From Aurelia coerulea (taxonomy: Eukaryota; Cnidaria; Scyphozoa; Semaeostomeae; Ulmaridae), in the NCBI GenBank assembly GCA_039566865.1, contig CM076943.1, forward strand, positions 34,294,663 through 34,358,662: a DNA stretch of 64,000 nt, in the 5' to 3' direction. The notes under the pieces were generated by a model. That model made no database searches. It was given only the letters and a program-made list of their open reading frames with translations, and was not told the origin of the DNA. Positions 1 through 12,715 of the stretch are shown one piece after another. Made by a program: the position numbers and the translations under genes. Position 1 is the first letter of the stretch; each line of letters begins with the position of its first letter.

Positions 1-1054
1 AACCATCTCCGTAAACTCTCAACTTCCTGTTTTCTACCTCCATATTTACTTTCAAACCTTTTCTTTTCAACTTTTCAAACTCAGATTTTCCCATCACTGT
101 CACCTGTGCTCCAGAATCAACCAACATGTCAACAGATATACAATTTACCTCAACTGAAACAACATTATCCTGCATTGCATGTGAACAGATAACAGGAAAG
201 GCAAATGGCTCTAAAACCTCTTCACATTCTACTTGATTCACTCTTTGATTATTTCTTTGGAAGCCTCTCTGTTTACTACCATCTTTTTTTTAAACCCATC
301 AGCCCTACTTTTACAACAAACTACCCAATGATTTTTACCTCCACATTTAGCACATGTCTGTCCTTTTGCAGGGCACTTAGAATAACGAGAATAGTGTCCC
401 GTTTTCCCACAAGAAAAAAATTTTACTGAGGCCTTATCATTATTTCTTTCCTTCTCACTTCTTCTTCTTTGAAAACTGCATTAATACTTTCTTCTTTTGT
501 ATCTACTACCACTTTGCTTGCATGCACCCTAGCGGTTTCCCATGCTCTTGCAGTAGCCAATGCTTGTTGTAACTGAATATTAGGAACTTCAAAAAGCTTT
601 GTTCTCAGCTCCTGTGAACCAACTTTCTCCAATAACTGATCTCTTACAGCATCTGCAGCTCCTCCTTCGTCATAACAACAATGTCGAGCTTGCTTTCGTA
701 ACCGCAATACAAATGAATCAACATCTTCCCCAGGCTCTTGCTTTAGCTGACGCAAAATGTGTCTCTCATAGGCCACATTCTCCTCCAAATGAAATAATTA
801 TTCAAGGTACGGACACAAGCCAAATAATTTTTGTCCACTACTCCCGCAGCAGCAGGAACCTCTGTTAAATTCTCCAATATATCTTGAACTCCAGGGCCAG
901 CTCTAAATAAAAGTTCATTTTTCTTTCTCTCGACATTATTTAAATTAGCTTTGCCCTCTGCAAAAAACGTAAAGTTTCTTAGCCAAACACGTCATTTTTC
1001 AGCTAACTGCGACTTAGGCCCGGAAACATCCATTTGATTCATTTTATCACCCAT
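1..1054 (-). pseudogene. Ty3/Gypsy-like gag and protease, decayed, running off the left edge
   Basis: Read on the minus strand from a Met at 1054, this gives a retroelement Gag. The best open piece (788-423) has the typical Gag core: an arginine- and glutamine-rich helix, the phrase GEDVDSFVLRLRKQAR, then a charged helical tail. Further on (about 415-330) come zinc-knuckle residues. The second knuckle is complete, but the first lacks its first cysteine. An aspartic protease motif VDSGAQVTVMG lies near 122-90. The frame is broken by an in-frame TGA at 994-992, a frameshift near 790 and another in an A-run near 290. The order gag-knuckle-protease with a DSG protease suits Ty3/Gypsy. Reverse transcriptase would lie left of the window. 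The element is dead as it stands, and the family assignment is moderate. Confidence 0.75.
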
Positions 1055-1086
1055 ATTGATCTCAGCAGCAAGAAAAACCTTTCACA

Positions 1087-1932
1087 AGTTAAAGGGAATA
1101 TAAGCATATATCAGGCGCTTTCTATAAATAGATACACCAGAGCATGCGCATAGCAGTTGCATTCTAACTGTGCACGTGAAAGTGAGCTCTACATAGCAAA
1201 TTTGTAGTGCGAGGAGACTCTCGATATACTTTCCAATATGGTTACCCAGCAAGCAAGATTTCTTCTTCCTGACTGCGACGATTCTGCAGTAGTTTGCTTG
1301 AGTGAATCGAGATAAAAGAAGTGAGAAGGAAAGGTACTTTAGCTCCACTTACGTCTTAATGACCTAATCGTATGAGTTGTTTATCTTTTGCCACCATTGC
1401 CGCAATCGATCGATCCAGTGTTTATATTAGGCCCGGCTCGGCTGCTTTGTTGAATGCTCACTATTTATCAGTATTTCTTCCGTAACACTAGCCCTTTGTC
1501 CATAGATTCCGTCAGGCTAACTTTAGTGAAGATTCCCTTGTCTGAAGATACGTTTAGGCCCAATGAGATGTGCTTGTTTATCCTGTACCCATCCATTTCA
1601 GCAATTCATTCGTATCGTAAATGGACTCAAAGCGCTTCGATTTCTTCAGGACATCAAATTCTGCGGCTACAAGGTCTGCTTCATCACGGTGGTCAATGAA
1701 CAGGCAATATTTCTTTCCATTTCTTGTCCGTTTTTGCCCCTTAGCGGATAGAGAAACAACGAAGCAACTCTTCCCCGCCATTACTGATCGCCCGTTACGT
1801 GCCCTCGTGCAGGCTAGGCTGCAGTGAAAGTGATCACGTGCAATGGTAGATAGCTTGTTGTGATTGGTTAAATTTGATTGACAGTTTAGGTCTTGTGGCT
1901 CGGACCACTTATATATGCTTATATTCCCTTTA
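1087..1932. repeat. Block bounded by a ~22-bp inverted repeat
   Basis: The word AAAGGGAATATAAGCATATA near 1089 recurs inverted near 1912-1931. That is what a short DNA transposon or MITE of about 0.85 kb would show. I could not find a convincing target-site duplication. The block starts just upstream (on the minus strand) of the Gypsy-like gag, so it could instead include that element's 5' leader. Confidence 0.35.
1578..1781 (-). CDS. Small open candidate exon, function unknown
   Basis: A 67-codon frame starts at ATGGCGGGGAAG (1781, good context) and encodes a basic, lysine-rich peptide ending LLKWMGTG. Near its end a GTACAG motif could serve as a splice donor, so it may be a first exon rather than a whole gene. 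I do not recognise the protein. It lies inside the inverted-repeat-bounded block 1087-1932, so it may be host sequence carried by a mobile element. Two shorter frames on the opposite strand overlap it; this one has the better start and composition. Confidence is low. Confidence 0.3.
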   Translation of the reverse strand: MAGKSCFVVSLSAKGQKRTRNGKKYCLFIDHRDEADLVAAEFDVLKKSKRFESIYDTNELLKWMGTG

Positions 1933-3597
1933 AGGTTTACATTTTGGGCAACACCGTACTAATTTGTCTCTAGGTAAGGGATGTTTTTTATCATGAATAG
2001 CTATAAAATCACTTGTCTATGCTTACTAACATGGGGTTTTTTCGTTTTTTATGCGCACGCACACTCGGTTTGAAGCAGAGGCATCTTATTTTTTGCAAGC
2101 GTGATACATCGAGGCAAAGCAAAGACAAATTGTCATACTTGTAAGGGCAGTACTAGAGTCATTACACAAGTCCTTCAATGCTTTTCGAGAAAAATTGTGA
2201 AATTCGTTGATTAGTTTTGCAATCAGAAATCTGTCAATTAATACAATTCGATCTAACACATTTTGTTAAAATGATTTTCCATGAATAACAAAACTTGAAA
2301 GGTACCTCAACTTCCAACATTGCCTCTGATCACTGCTACTAGAAGAGTTTCTTAATTTGCTGGAAGGGCCTTTGTTTCTTATGAGAATAAGAATGCACTC
2401 TTCACAAACTGGTTTTGAAATAATTTTTTTTTTATTTTTCAACAGATTTTGCTTGCCCGTGAAATTTTAGGTGTACATTATTGAGGATACTAGCATTACT
2501 GTCCAAAAAAATCATGAAATGTGTCAAATTTGCTCATGTTGGTCAAAATTTTTTTCTGGTGACCCTTGACCTATTCCAAAACATCCTTTTCTACCAATAG
2601 AATTTTATTGAAAATAAAACCATCATTCTGCACAGATACACACACAAATAAAAACAGAAAAATTCAGTGAAAGCAACTTGAAAATACCTCTCAGAATTAA
2701 AATACAGTTATCTAGCTAAAGATATCCTGCAATAATACTGTGTACTTCTGCAAATGATGCTAAAAATGTTCATGAAATGTTCTTTCTTTCAAATCTCTCA
2801 GTGATATAGGAACCAGGAGGCACTGGGGGCACATGCCACCCTTTTGATGTGCTGTGCCTCCCAAGTTCAAGACGCATTCCTACAGCCCTGAAATCCCTTA
2901 ATTGCAACTGTTAACATCTGCTGTACAGTCCAGTGCTGTTTTTACATCGCTATGCCATCTATGTATAAAAGCTAGCCAAGTTGGATGGATCAAGGATATG
3001 GAAGCAAAATATCACTGTAAATGTTGTATGCATTGAAGGTGCATGGATCTGCAAGGCAAAAGAATATGCCCTTTTGCAAACAATTGTCACCCTTTTCACA
3101 TTAATACCTATTCAGGGATTGCAAAAGTTAGTTGGACAAGACAAAGCAATAGAAAATAACATAGTCAGGTCATTTCTTAGATGGCAGCAAGGGCAGTCAC
3201 CCCTATGCCCCTTTTCCAGCATACCTGACCCCCTTCATATAAAATGGAATTAAAACTAAATTGACACATTGCCCTCAGCAATGCATCAAACAATTTGCAC
3301 ATGTTTCTGCATTAAATAGGAATGTGGGTAAATTTCTGACTGTTAATTTGAAGATTCGTTACTTCTTGCATTCTGTCTAAAGAGATGTAGATAGTTGGAT
3401 TATATAGTAAATCTTATGACATTAAGTACGAAAATCCCCTTGTACGCGATGTATCAGGTACTGAAATATCGGCTTCTTATGACACATGACATGTAGCCCT
3501 TGCCCCGTATGTGATTGTTAAGGACAAAGCTTTTCCTTGCCCAAATCGTTGTCGATGTAAACAAAACCTTCCCCTAAAAAGATGAATATTGACGTTT

Positions 3598-4085
3598 AAC
3601 GCAAAAAACAGTGGATATACCGACACTGGCATACTGTTACTGAAGACATTGCAAGTGCACTGGCAAAGTTTGGTGATGTGGCACGGTGCCGATTTGGAGA
3701 AATAAACGCCTCAAAATTGGCAATTTCAGACGACGACCGTAGAACCATTTTAGACTGCAGTTTGATAAATAACATTTTACCTGCCTTGCCGACCATTCAC
3801 GACTGTGAGCTTCTGGGTATCGATTGTCCATAGGTAGTTTTATCAACATAAACAAATGCCAGACTTCCAGCTTGAGTATTTCAATGCAAACAAAATATGG
3901 AAGAAATGGTTCCTTCTGCTACTTACGTAACATGGTTCTAGAGTAGTGTCTAAAAAACCTAGAATAACGTCACAACGCAAAAAACGGTGAATAACCCACC
4001 TGATAGGTCATGTTCCTGATATCCTTGGCAAGGACTCCTGTAAAGCTCTTGATGTGGCACGGTGTAGTTTTGGAGAAATATCCTC
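3598..4085 (+). repeat. Two diverged direct copies of a ~120-bp motif
   Basis: Near 3598 and 3975 the sequence AACGCAAAAAAC(A/G)GTG is followed about 75 bp later by GATGTGGCACGGTG and then TTTGGAGAAATA. The order and spacing match in both places, so these look like two diverged copies of one repeat about 375 bp apart. The family is unknown. Confidence 0.45.
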
Positions 4086-5621
4086 TTTCATCAACATGAA
4101 TCTGCGTATGAATTAGGCCATTTTTTCATGGCCACAAGAAGTCTTCGAATAGTGCTTTTTAATTAGAAAATTTCGTCGATTGATGTCTCCCAATGTTCGC
4201 CAACCTTTCTTCCATCAAAATCAAATAGTGGATTTAACTGCGAACGGATGAGCTCACGCTGGAATGCAAAAGCCGATGCCCGACCCATCTAGGCCAGTTG
4301 TCTCACTCGCTTTGAAATCTAGCTGTGAGACTGGTGATTTTGAGTGGTCAGCGGTTTGTGAAACGAAATGTCACTGTGTTATGCTTACTAGGTCATAAAG
4401 GCCGCTATAGCATGCTTTGTCACGAACAAGTAGATACCAATACTCCATTTTTGACGCTATCTTCAGAACTATTCTTTATTAATCTAACCTAGTTTGCAAT
4501 CAATCCAAACCAGTTGACACATTTTTGTAGTATTCAGACCACTGCCTGCTTCGTTTCTTCACTTGCCCGTATGATTATTCCCTGTCGTGTTATTCACAGG
4601 GCGGGGGAGAGGGTTCTTCCATAGTGAAAGTACTTAGGGATGTGCCTCACAAGGGTAGACTTTTTCGGACTCCAAGTCTGGCGACGGGTATACTTTTCGG
4701 TAACTTTAGAGCTTTAGTCTAGGCAAGGGTATTCTTTGACAATTTTGGAAAGGGAAATTTAGAATTCCGCCTCAGGATTCAACAGATTTAACTCACGAAA
4801 TACACGGCATGTTTCCACTTAGACTGGCTACACAATCTCTGTATGCTCCTTAGAACTGATTTGTCGCTAATACAGAGACTTGTTGCCAAACAGTGTCTGA
4901 AATCGGAATAACTTGATAGCCTCGTTTTCATAAGCGCTACATGCGTAAAACGCGGACCACGGAATTAGTATTTTGGTTGTTGTTGCTGCTGTGATCCGTA
5001 ATCATCAAAATATGACTCAAGAAAACAACACATTGATACCAAGTTTCATTCATGTGAATTTGAAAGAATTTTAGACAGTTTATGACTCTGACAAAATTGA
5101 GCATGGACAGTGAACATAAATTTGAAATTCCAGAGGAGTTTCAGTTTCATATATATATAAATTCACCACGGAGAGAATTATTTAAAGGAGGAGCTCTCTC
5201 AATAGGTAAACTAATCGAGGAGAGAGCCCCCCTATCAAAGTGACCAAAGATAAAGTGACCAAAGTTCAGAGCGACCAAAGATAAAGGAAGGAACCAAAGA
5301 CTTGACAAGATTAGACATTTCATCATCATTATACATTATCATTAGCAATCAGTTAAGTGGTATCTGAAGGACTGAAGTACAAGGAATTTTCAAGGGAACT
5401 GTTCTTTATATTTGCTCCAAGTGATTTGCTGCATCAGATAGACAAACTCTCTCCAAGAAAAGTGCCACCTAAATGCATACTGATGCGAGGTCTGATAATA
5501 ATGAAGCAGATATCTTGCTTTAAACAAACCCCTATGAATTAAGAACATCAACATCAATGTGATAAAGTAACAAGTACTTGTTAAATCACAAGCAAAAAAT
5601 TATATCACCCTTTCCTTTTCG

Positions 5622-5670
5622 TATGTGATCCAAACACGGGGTGGGGGGGGGGGGGGGTTGGATCACATAT
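5622..5670. repeat. Hairpin with a poly-G loop
   Basis: TATGTGATCCAA and its exact complement TTGGATCACATA flank a loop that is mostly a long uninterrupted G-run. The arms are 12 bp. The run is long enough that its exact length in the assembly is uncertain. Confidence 0.6.
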
Positions 5671-8600
5671 GGAACTTATAAAGATTCTAAACTTCTAAAA
5701 TATCTAAAGATTGTTTTATTTGGCAGATCAAATGCATTCAAACCAAAACAACTGTTAAGGTGATAAAGTACAACAGCCCAACATTGCCAAGTAACATGCT
5801 TGCAGTTAGATAATATTAGAAATTCAAGGCCCCCGACGAGATCAGAAAAGTGGGGGGGGGGCCAGGGCAAACTTGATACAAAAAATTACCACAACACAAT
5901 AACATGATGAGCTGCCTTTCAAAATGGCATGATTTGCAAAAATGTGGGGGGCGTGGCCAAATATCTCTTCCCAGTGCCCACTTCATCATGCCAAATGGCT
6001 AGCTAAATTCCTTCAGCTTCATTTGCTTCTGCTCTTCAGGTCGATCAAGCTGCGACGACAGCGCCGGTCGCCATTGCTTCTTCTTGAAAAGCTCAGACCA
6101 AACAGGCCTCTACTTCAAAGGGAGGTTTTCCAGTAAAAATAAGTAAAGAGAGGAAAAGTTGATTGGCTGCAAAAAATTTTCTATTTTTTTAGCCGAAATG
6201 CTCCAATCAGATTACAATCCGGTTTTTCGTTCTGAAAATTCCGATTTGAGACACTCTCTGGCAACTCTGGCAACTAGTCCCTCATTGAGCTGGCCATCAG
6301 CAACAACAACAACAGCGAAATCGAGGGACTAGTGTAGCTAGTCTAGTTTCCACTCACAGTGGCCATGATTCTCAGCTACTTCAACAACCACAACAACCAC
6401 AGGGGGCCTAGTTCTTAATGTCTCAATAGGGCCCCCAAACTAACTTTAGACTAATAACACAAACACTACAGGAAATGTCAAATTTTCGCAATTTGTGTCT
6501 GGAAATCTGGCATTTTGGCGATTTTGGACAAGAGAAGGAGATAATTTGGCAATTTTTGTCTTGGAAACGACAGCTCGTTGCACTTATAATGGAGAATTTA
6601 GTCTGGTCAAGGGTATCATTTCACAAAAATTGGTCTAGCCAACAGTATAATTTTAAAGATGCTGGTGGCACACCCTTATCCGAAATTTGGTCAAGAACTC
6701 CCTCCTCCCTGGTGTTATTGCATATTTAATGCAGGAAGAGTTTTCCTTTTTACAAAATCGTTAGAAATGTTTTCTAAAAATGCAATGTGGCAAATGATAC
6801 CTTTCTCTGTCGTGCCTCATTCGGAGTTAAGGAGTTATTTGTCTAGCAACTGAGGATGCGTTCCCGATCGATGCATTGGTTGCCCGTCTTAACATGCAGG
6901 AATTGACACATAATAACTAATTGTCTATGGGATCAAGGCCTTCTCATTTGAACCGTGTAATCTTCCTTAGAAAGTCCAGGAAACAATTTCTAAATTCATA
7001 ACGGGGGAGGCGTACAGCCTCTTTTAGCGCAATAGCTGCAATGTATCACACAACAACACCACAGCGTAAATGAGGATCTCATGAAACATGACTGGCCACC
7101 TTCCGGATATCAAAGTAACTTTGCTCCCGGGCCCGTTAATAATCTCTTTTGTACAAATGACTGTAGCTTTTTCTTGCTTTTTCTATACTCTTAGAGCGAC
7201 TTCACCTCTGCTGGCAAGGGTTTAAAGACGGAATTTATCATCGCAGAAGGACAGGAGGATCCTATTTCTTCTCCTTCTTTTTTGGTTTCTCCATTTAAAT
7301 GCTTTGTATTGATCAAAATGAATCAATCCTTTGAGCATTTCTGCAGGATTTCTCAACAAGACCAACTTCATTCTTATGGTAGCATTTATAGTCAGAAGCT
7401 ACATGTATCTGTCTCCTGCGTACTGTTCATTGCAAGCATATCAAAAGTACATGCTCCGTGTGCAGGGTGACTTTAAACTAAGAGCACTGCTTCGTTGGAA
7501 GAAATGTTTTTAAGCCTTCGTTGTGCACCACTTTTTGGAAAGTTCCACGTTTCTGCGCATGCGCAGTAGCAATTTATCGCTAAACAAGGTCTATTTTGGT
7601 CTCGAATGATTTTGTCCTTTAAATGACTACACACTGACGCTCCATTTCGTTGAAAATGGTGAGATTTGCTCACAAAAACCCCGTTTATTGGATGTTTTAC
7701 CAGTGAATTGACGCCAAAAACCTTTCGACGCAATTTCCAGAAAACCTACCACGCGCCCAGACGTCCACCCTCGTTTTTCTGACTTGCCTAATTATGAAGT
7801 TAACGATTATGAAGAGTGAATTCGGGCACAAAAAATGTCTACGGGATCGACCCCAGCGTATGGATCAAGTTGCTTCAAACTTTTTCTCTGCCAACAAACA
7901 AAATAAACACTTTAGGGCATTGAGCCCTTCATTTTGGTTTTAAGTAAATCTTCTATGTCACCTCATTCAGAAGCAGAGTTCTTTTTCATTTCATCTTTCA
8001 AAGATTTGTAGGCCTTACTTCCAAACTAAAACACAGAAGATGGATCCTTGATTTATTATTTGAAGTCTCTTCTCCTTCCTTTTATATGTGTCAGCCTGGC
8101 CTTCTTCAGTCCTTCATCGTTCTCAGCCAGTAGGCTGCTAAACTTTATCTTATCTGAGGACATATTTTCTTGGTGTTGAGTGTGTACATTGAGGCATTTT
8201 GCCTTAATGTAAGTTTAAATCAGGGAGCTAGGAGTTGGGCCTAAGTTGCATTTTGCTGAACATCGCTAAATGTCTCATTGCCTAGTCATACTTTGCATGG
8301 CAGTCACAAGGTACATCCCCCTTACGCGTGCGTCATAATTGCATCATGTGTCTCACCTGACATCCTAGTTCCGGGTTCACATGTCGCAATCACTAATACG
8401 TAAGCAGCTTTCAGCCAATCAATTGATAGGACGTAATACCTCATTTCATATTTGGCTTGCCTTGCTGGCAGTATTTAAGTCTGTCCTTGTGCTCCTAAAA
8501 TTAGTTCAGAAAATATTTGGCAGCAGTGCAGACTTCCATTTCCCCACCCACCCTTCCCTCTTTAGCCTATTTCAACATTTGACTACAAGAAGGGGCAGGG

Positions 8601-9493
8601 AATATTTCATAGTCATTCAATATTTCATGTTTAAAAGGGGAATATTTCATATTCATTCAAATTCAACATACAGTATTTAGGTATCTTAATTAGTGTTATT
8701 TGTGTAATTGTTCGTAATTGTTGTATTGGTATTGTTAATTGTATTGGGAGAAATTCTGTAGTTGTCTTTTGTAATGAATGACAACTTTGGCCCAACACTG
8801 TCTCTTTCTCATGGTCCTCTGATTTAATTGTACTTCTAATTCATTGTTGATTGGTGATAGATAGGCCTTAAGGCTAAGCAATGCTGGCTGGGCCTGATCG
8901 ATATATTTTCCATTTTTTCATGTTTTCTCTCTTACCAGATCGTGTCTCTTTCCTAGTTCCTACTCATTCGACAGCAACCCCTCTGTTTCGTCCCTGCCAT
9001 GTCCAAATAGCATTATTTCTGGTGACTTTTTTGACAACAACCTTCCTGTTCTTGATGTGAACGCTTCCAAGATGGAAGAATGAGCAAAGTTTTCACATTT
9101 GCATACATTGAAGTGAATTGTGCAGAGCTAGCTACTCCATGTATATGACAAACTTCTAGGTATAGGTGTAGGGACACCATTAAAGCAAAAATTTATATCT
9201 TGTAGCCGATAAATTATGAGAAATACACGAAAATAGATGCTTGACAACGGTTGCTAGGGAGCTGCAAGTTGAGTGAGAAGGGTAAAACAATCTTTTCTCC
9301 CTTCCCCTGTTGCAACTGAAGTCATATTTACATATAATTCGAAAGAGTAATGATAGAGGGAGGTATTGCACCCAAAATCTCAAAATTGATGGAAAATATT
9401 TTTCTGCAAAAATGTACTGCTAACATCCACCTTAAGTGAAGCTGTGTATTCTACAAAAGCAGTGGAAGAAAAGAGACTTTGTGTTGAAATATT

Positions 9494-9643
9494 GTAGCTG
9501 AATTACGAGAAAGCATTGAAAGAAAGGAGATCAAAGTAGAATGGATCAGCACTAAGGATCAAATAGCAGATGTATTCACAAAACAAGGAGCTGATAATAG
9601 ACTGCTACTGGATGTTCTAAGAAACGGATTGATTGGAGACTGA
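9494..9643 (+). pseudogene. Copia (Ty1) RNase H C-terminal fragment
   Basis: The frame from 9494 to the TGA at 9641-9643 encodes about 49 residues including KVEWISTKDQIADVFTKQ. This is the diagnostic C-terminal end of Copia RNase H (consensus K-D-Q-x-A-D-x-F-T-K). Nothing of integrase, reverse transcriptase or the rest of RNase H is recognisable upstream, so only the last part of the polyprotein remains. The next 0.44 kb looks like the matching 3' LTR. Confidence 0.8.
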
Positions 9644-9645
9644 AT

Positions 9646-10082
9646 GTTATATGTTATGTTATGTATAGAGACGTTTGGTTTTTAGAATTAACTCCAAATT
9701 AATTATTAGCTGTTATAATTTCTGGTTTAGCATAAAAAAATGTTAGTTTTTCAAGCATCATAGTTAATGGACATTTCAATTTTTTAGTTTAATCATTACA
9801 TAAGTATCAGTAAAAATATTTGTTAGATGGACACCTCAAACTTAATGGCATAGACACTTAGCCAGTTTTTATTTGAACAGTGGTACATGTATAAAAAAAT
9901 ATATTGTGAAAGAGACAGAGCGAAGATTGTTAATAATAATAGTTGGGACTCCCTGTATGTAAAATGTCATTGTTGTTATTGTTGTGGTTGTATATGTGAT
10001 GTGGGCGTGTATGAGTGAAGAGTAGTGTAGAATTAATATGGCTACCAGCAAGGTGTCTTTAGCGATTAATTAAAGTTTAACA
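9646..10082 (+). repeat. Probable Copia 3' LTR
   Basis: The segment begins TGTTATATG directly after the Copia stop codon and ends TTTAACA, matching the usual TG...CA LTR boundaries. Length is about 437 bp. There is no second LTR in the window for comparison, so the ends are inferred from position and terminal bases. Confidence 0.5.
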
Positions 10083-10330
10083 ATAACTACAGAATCATGC
10101 CTTTAATTCAAGATCAGCATAAATCGTGGTTTGAGCAACCCAGCCCTGTAGCGTACCCAGGGGCAAGAGGGTGGCTGTCCCCCAATCATCGCCAAAGGTG
10201 GTTTTCGTGATGCATCCAAATCCGTTGAGAAACTGAAGGGGGGGGGGTAGTAAGTTGCATTTTCCTCTGACAGTTGTAGTAGCGCTGCTTGTAAAGGTAG
10301 GGAAAAGGAAGTCCGTCGTTTAACTATTAA

Positions 10331-10394
10331 ATGACATCTTCCAGCCATTGAGGGCCCAAACCCTTAAGATTTCTCATGGGCCCTCGATGGCTGA
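10331..10394. repeat. Short perfect-stem inverted repeat
   Basis: CAGCCATTGAGGGCCCA and TGGGCCCTCGATGGCTG pair with one mismatch around a loop of about 27 bp. It could be the remnant of a MITE. No coding potential. Confidence 0.5.
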
Positions 10395-10866
10395 ATGTCT
10401 AAAGAATTTAAAATGAATTAATCAAAATCAACCCTTTCGCTGAAAAATGTTCTAATCAATAATCTGCCATGCATGACATGGGTACTCTGATGTTAGCAAT
10501 GACATTAGAGTTTCTAAACTACAAACTTTAATTAGAATTCAAATAAGACTAAAATAAGAAGGGGAAGCTGTCATCGATTGCTTTTTAAAGCGGCATTGAA
10601 AGTATTGATGAAACCTGTTTCATCTGCTTGTGTTGTTAAGGCACATTCTCATTTCCTCCTGGGAGTAGGCAAGTCCAAGTAGCTAAATTTTTATCTGCAA
10701 CTTTATTGAGCTTAGCCCTTCTATTCTTCGATTCAGGGTGGCTTTGTCTAAGGGAGTGGTCATTAAGTATGTGCTATGCTGGGGCGGAGGGTATTTAGGA
10801 GGGGTACAGGATTTTTTGGTACCTTAAGGTGGGGTATGAAATGAGTATTGACATTTTTGAGGGGGT

Positions 10867-11343
10867 ATGAAATCGAAATCACAGTTTCTAAAGAAATTCT
10901 TTCATAGTGTTGTGTATAATAGCTATTCAACATATACACATATAGCCTCAAGAAGTTTACAGGAGGAAATAGCAGACCAAAATTATTTGGAATCTGATGA
11001 AGATTCTTTGATTGATTTTGACGATAGTGATTGCAGAGGACCTTGTTTTGGAAATACAATTGCATCAAGCTTCGATTCTTCAGAGATGGGAGAGTTCCTA
11101 ACAGCAGTTACAATGAGATTGGTGAAGAGAGAACTGTGGAGTCGAGTTTTACAACAACACGGGGAGGAAGGGCAGGGCCGTCGCTATAGATATCAAACTA
11201 GGGGGGTGCAAGCTCTCAATTTGCCGACTGGTGGGCGTGGCTTTTGGGCGTGGCCTTTAATTGTCACACACAAACTTCTTGTTGAGCGGCTCAATTTCCT
11301 CTCCACAGAGAAACAATTCGATTTGGACAGCACGAGAGGCTGA
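10867..11343 (+). CDS. 158-aa frame inside the TIR element, unknown
   Basis: The first two thirds is acidic and serine-rich (region around residues 35-70) and is followed by a basic segment. From about codon 103 the frame reads into what looks like the terminus of the nested hAT-like element at 11173. So the natural protein, if any, has lost its original C-terminus. I recognise no domain and find no start stronger than the first Met. It may be a remnant of an element-encoded accessory protein or chance. Low confidence. Confidence 0.2.
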   Translation: MKSKSQFLKKFFHSVVYNSYSTYTHIASRSLQEEIADQNYLESDEDSLIDFDDSDCRGPCFGNTIASSFDSSEMGEFLTAVTMRLVKRELWSRVLQQHGEEGQGRRYRYQTRGVQALNLPTGGRGFWAWPLIVTHKLLVERLNFLSTEKQFDLDSTRG

Positions 11344-12715
11344 ATTCCAGCTACATTTTCAGCCAAATTCCCGATTCCTATCATGATTTTTTACCGAATT
11401 CCCGCTGTCCTTCCTAAAGTACATCAAAACCTAGATTCATTATTTTCACGACGTTTGATGGTGCCCAGAGGCATGCCCTCTGCTTTTGACTAGAATTATC
11501 ATTCAGTTTAACCAAGATATCATAAAGAGCTTTATAATATCTTGAATTAACTTTTTGTAGGTCTTTTTTATCTTTCTTTAACATTATTTCCAAAGTTTCT
11601 TCCACCCTCTTCTATAGCAGTTCATGATGAGGGCTTTTGTGTGTGATCAAATGCAATGAACAGCGTCTTGGCCATGGCAAATTAAGTGGGAGGAAATGAA
11701 GACGATGGGGTCTGGGGGTGAAGCTCCCAGCTAAATTTTGACGAAATCCCCTCTACTTTGGCTTAGGACACTTCTAGCGATCCAACGTCAGTAATGCCAG
11801 CATTGAAAATTTTGTAACAGGCAATCTTACAAAGCATAGCATCCCCAGGAAATTTTTGAGTAAACGCAGTTTTCTTTGGCTTAGAATGCCAATTTGTAAC
11901 AATTTCTATGAATCACAACATTCAGGAATATCTTTGTGCAAACGCACTTTTTACTTTATCTTAGAACGGTTCTAACAATCCATTTGCCCGCCCCCATAGT
12001 GGATGCCTTGACAATTACATGATAGTTTGTCGGGAAACATTTCAAAACACCAATCTTTACTTTGGCTTAAAATGACTCTCCCAGTCAACATCCAGCATTT
12101 CTCAGAAAAATTCTTCCCCTTCCCTGCCTATAGACAACTACTTTCTTTTCATTTTGAAAGAACCTCGAGGACCATCTTTTGACAACCCCATCCGTGGCCA
12201 CGCAAATGCCAAAATGAGGCACATCAAACGAGGCTGAAGCTGAATCTAGCATCAGTTTTTCAATCTGGGTCAATCCTGCTTCCTGAAAGCTGTTGCCAAA
12301 TTCCCGAATCCCGCTTGAAAAATATGACGATTCCCTGTTCATGCTTCCAAAAAAGTGGCGATTCCCGATTCCCGAAAATTGTATTGGTTACCCTCTGGTA
12401 AGGGAATGTCTGTTCCTTGGTGCCTGGACAGTTATAAAAAATGTGATAACGACAGAGCTTCACGAATATTAAATAAAAAGCAATGAAGCTACATAAAATG
12501 TTCGTTCTCGTAATCTAAACTTAGAAGAATTTCTGCCAAGCAAAATTAACGTTAACGAACTTTGAATTGTGACGTAACGTAACTTGGCAAGACTGTGCTC
12601 TTGTTCCGATCTCAGGCATTTGCCGACTGAGTGTAACTTTTACTTGATTTGCCGACTGAGGTTTGGCCAGGGGGGGTGCCGCACCCCCAGCACCCCCAAT
12701 GTAGCTACGGCCCTG
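11173..12715. mobile_element. Nested hAT-like segment, ends partly matched
   Basis: The left end reads CAGGGCCGTCGCTA and the right end TAGCTACGGCCCTG. These inverted CAGGGCCGT-type termini resemble hAT non-autonomous elements, and GC-rich tracts just inside each end are typical. The flanking 8 bp do not match each other, so a clean insertion is not shown. The middle holds three spaced copies of a 'cttTGGCTTAgaa' phrase but no gene. Confidence 0.4.

Larger units (their letters stand above)
1940..9490. other. 7.5 kb without a recognisable gene
   Basis: Only short, stop-rich frames are present on both strands. Visible structure is limited to a pair of related segments near 3598-3720 and 3975-4085, a G-run hairpin near 5622-5670, and AT-rich filler. 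I see no splice-consistent coding series, RNA gene or intact TE termini. Confidence 0.6.
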
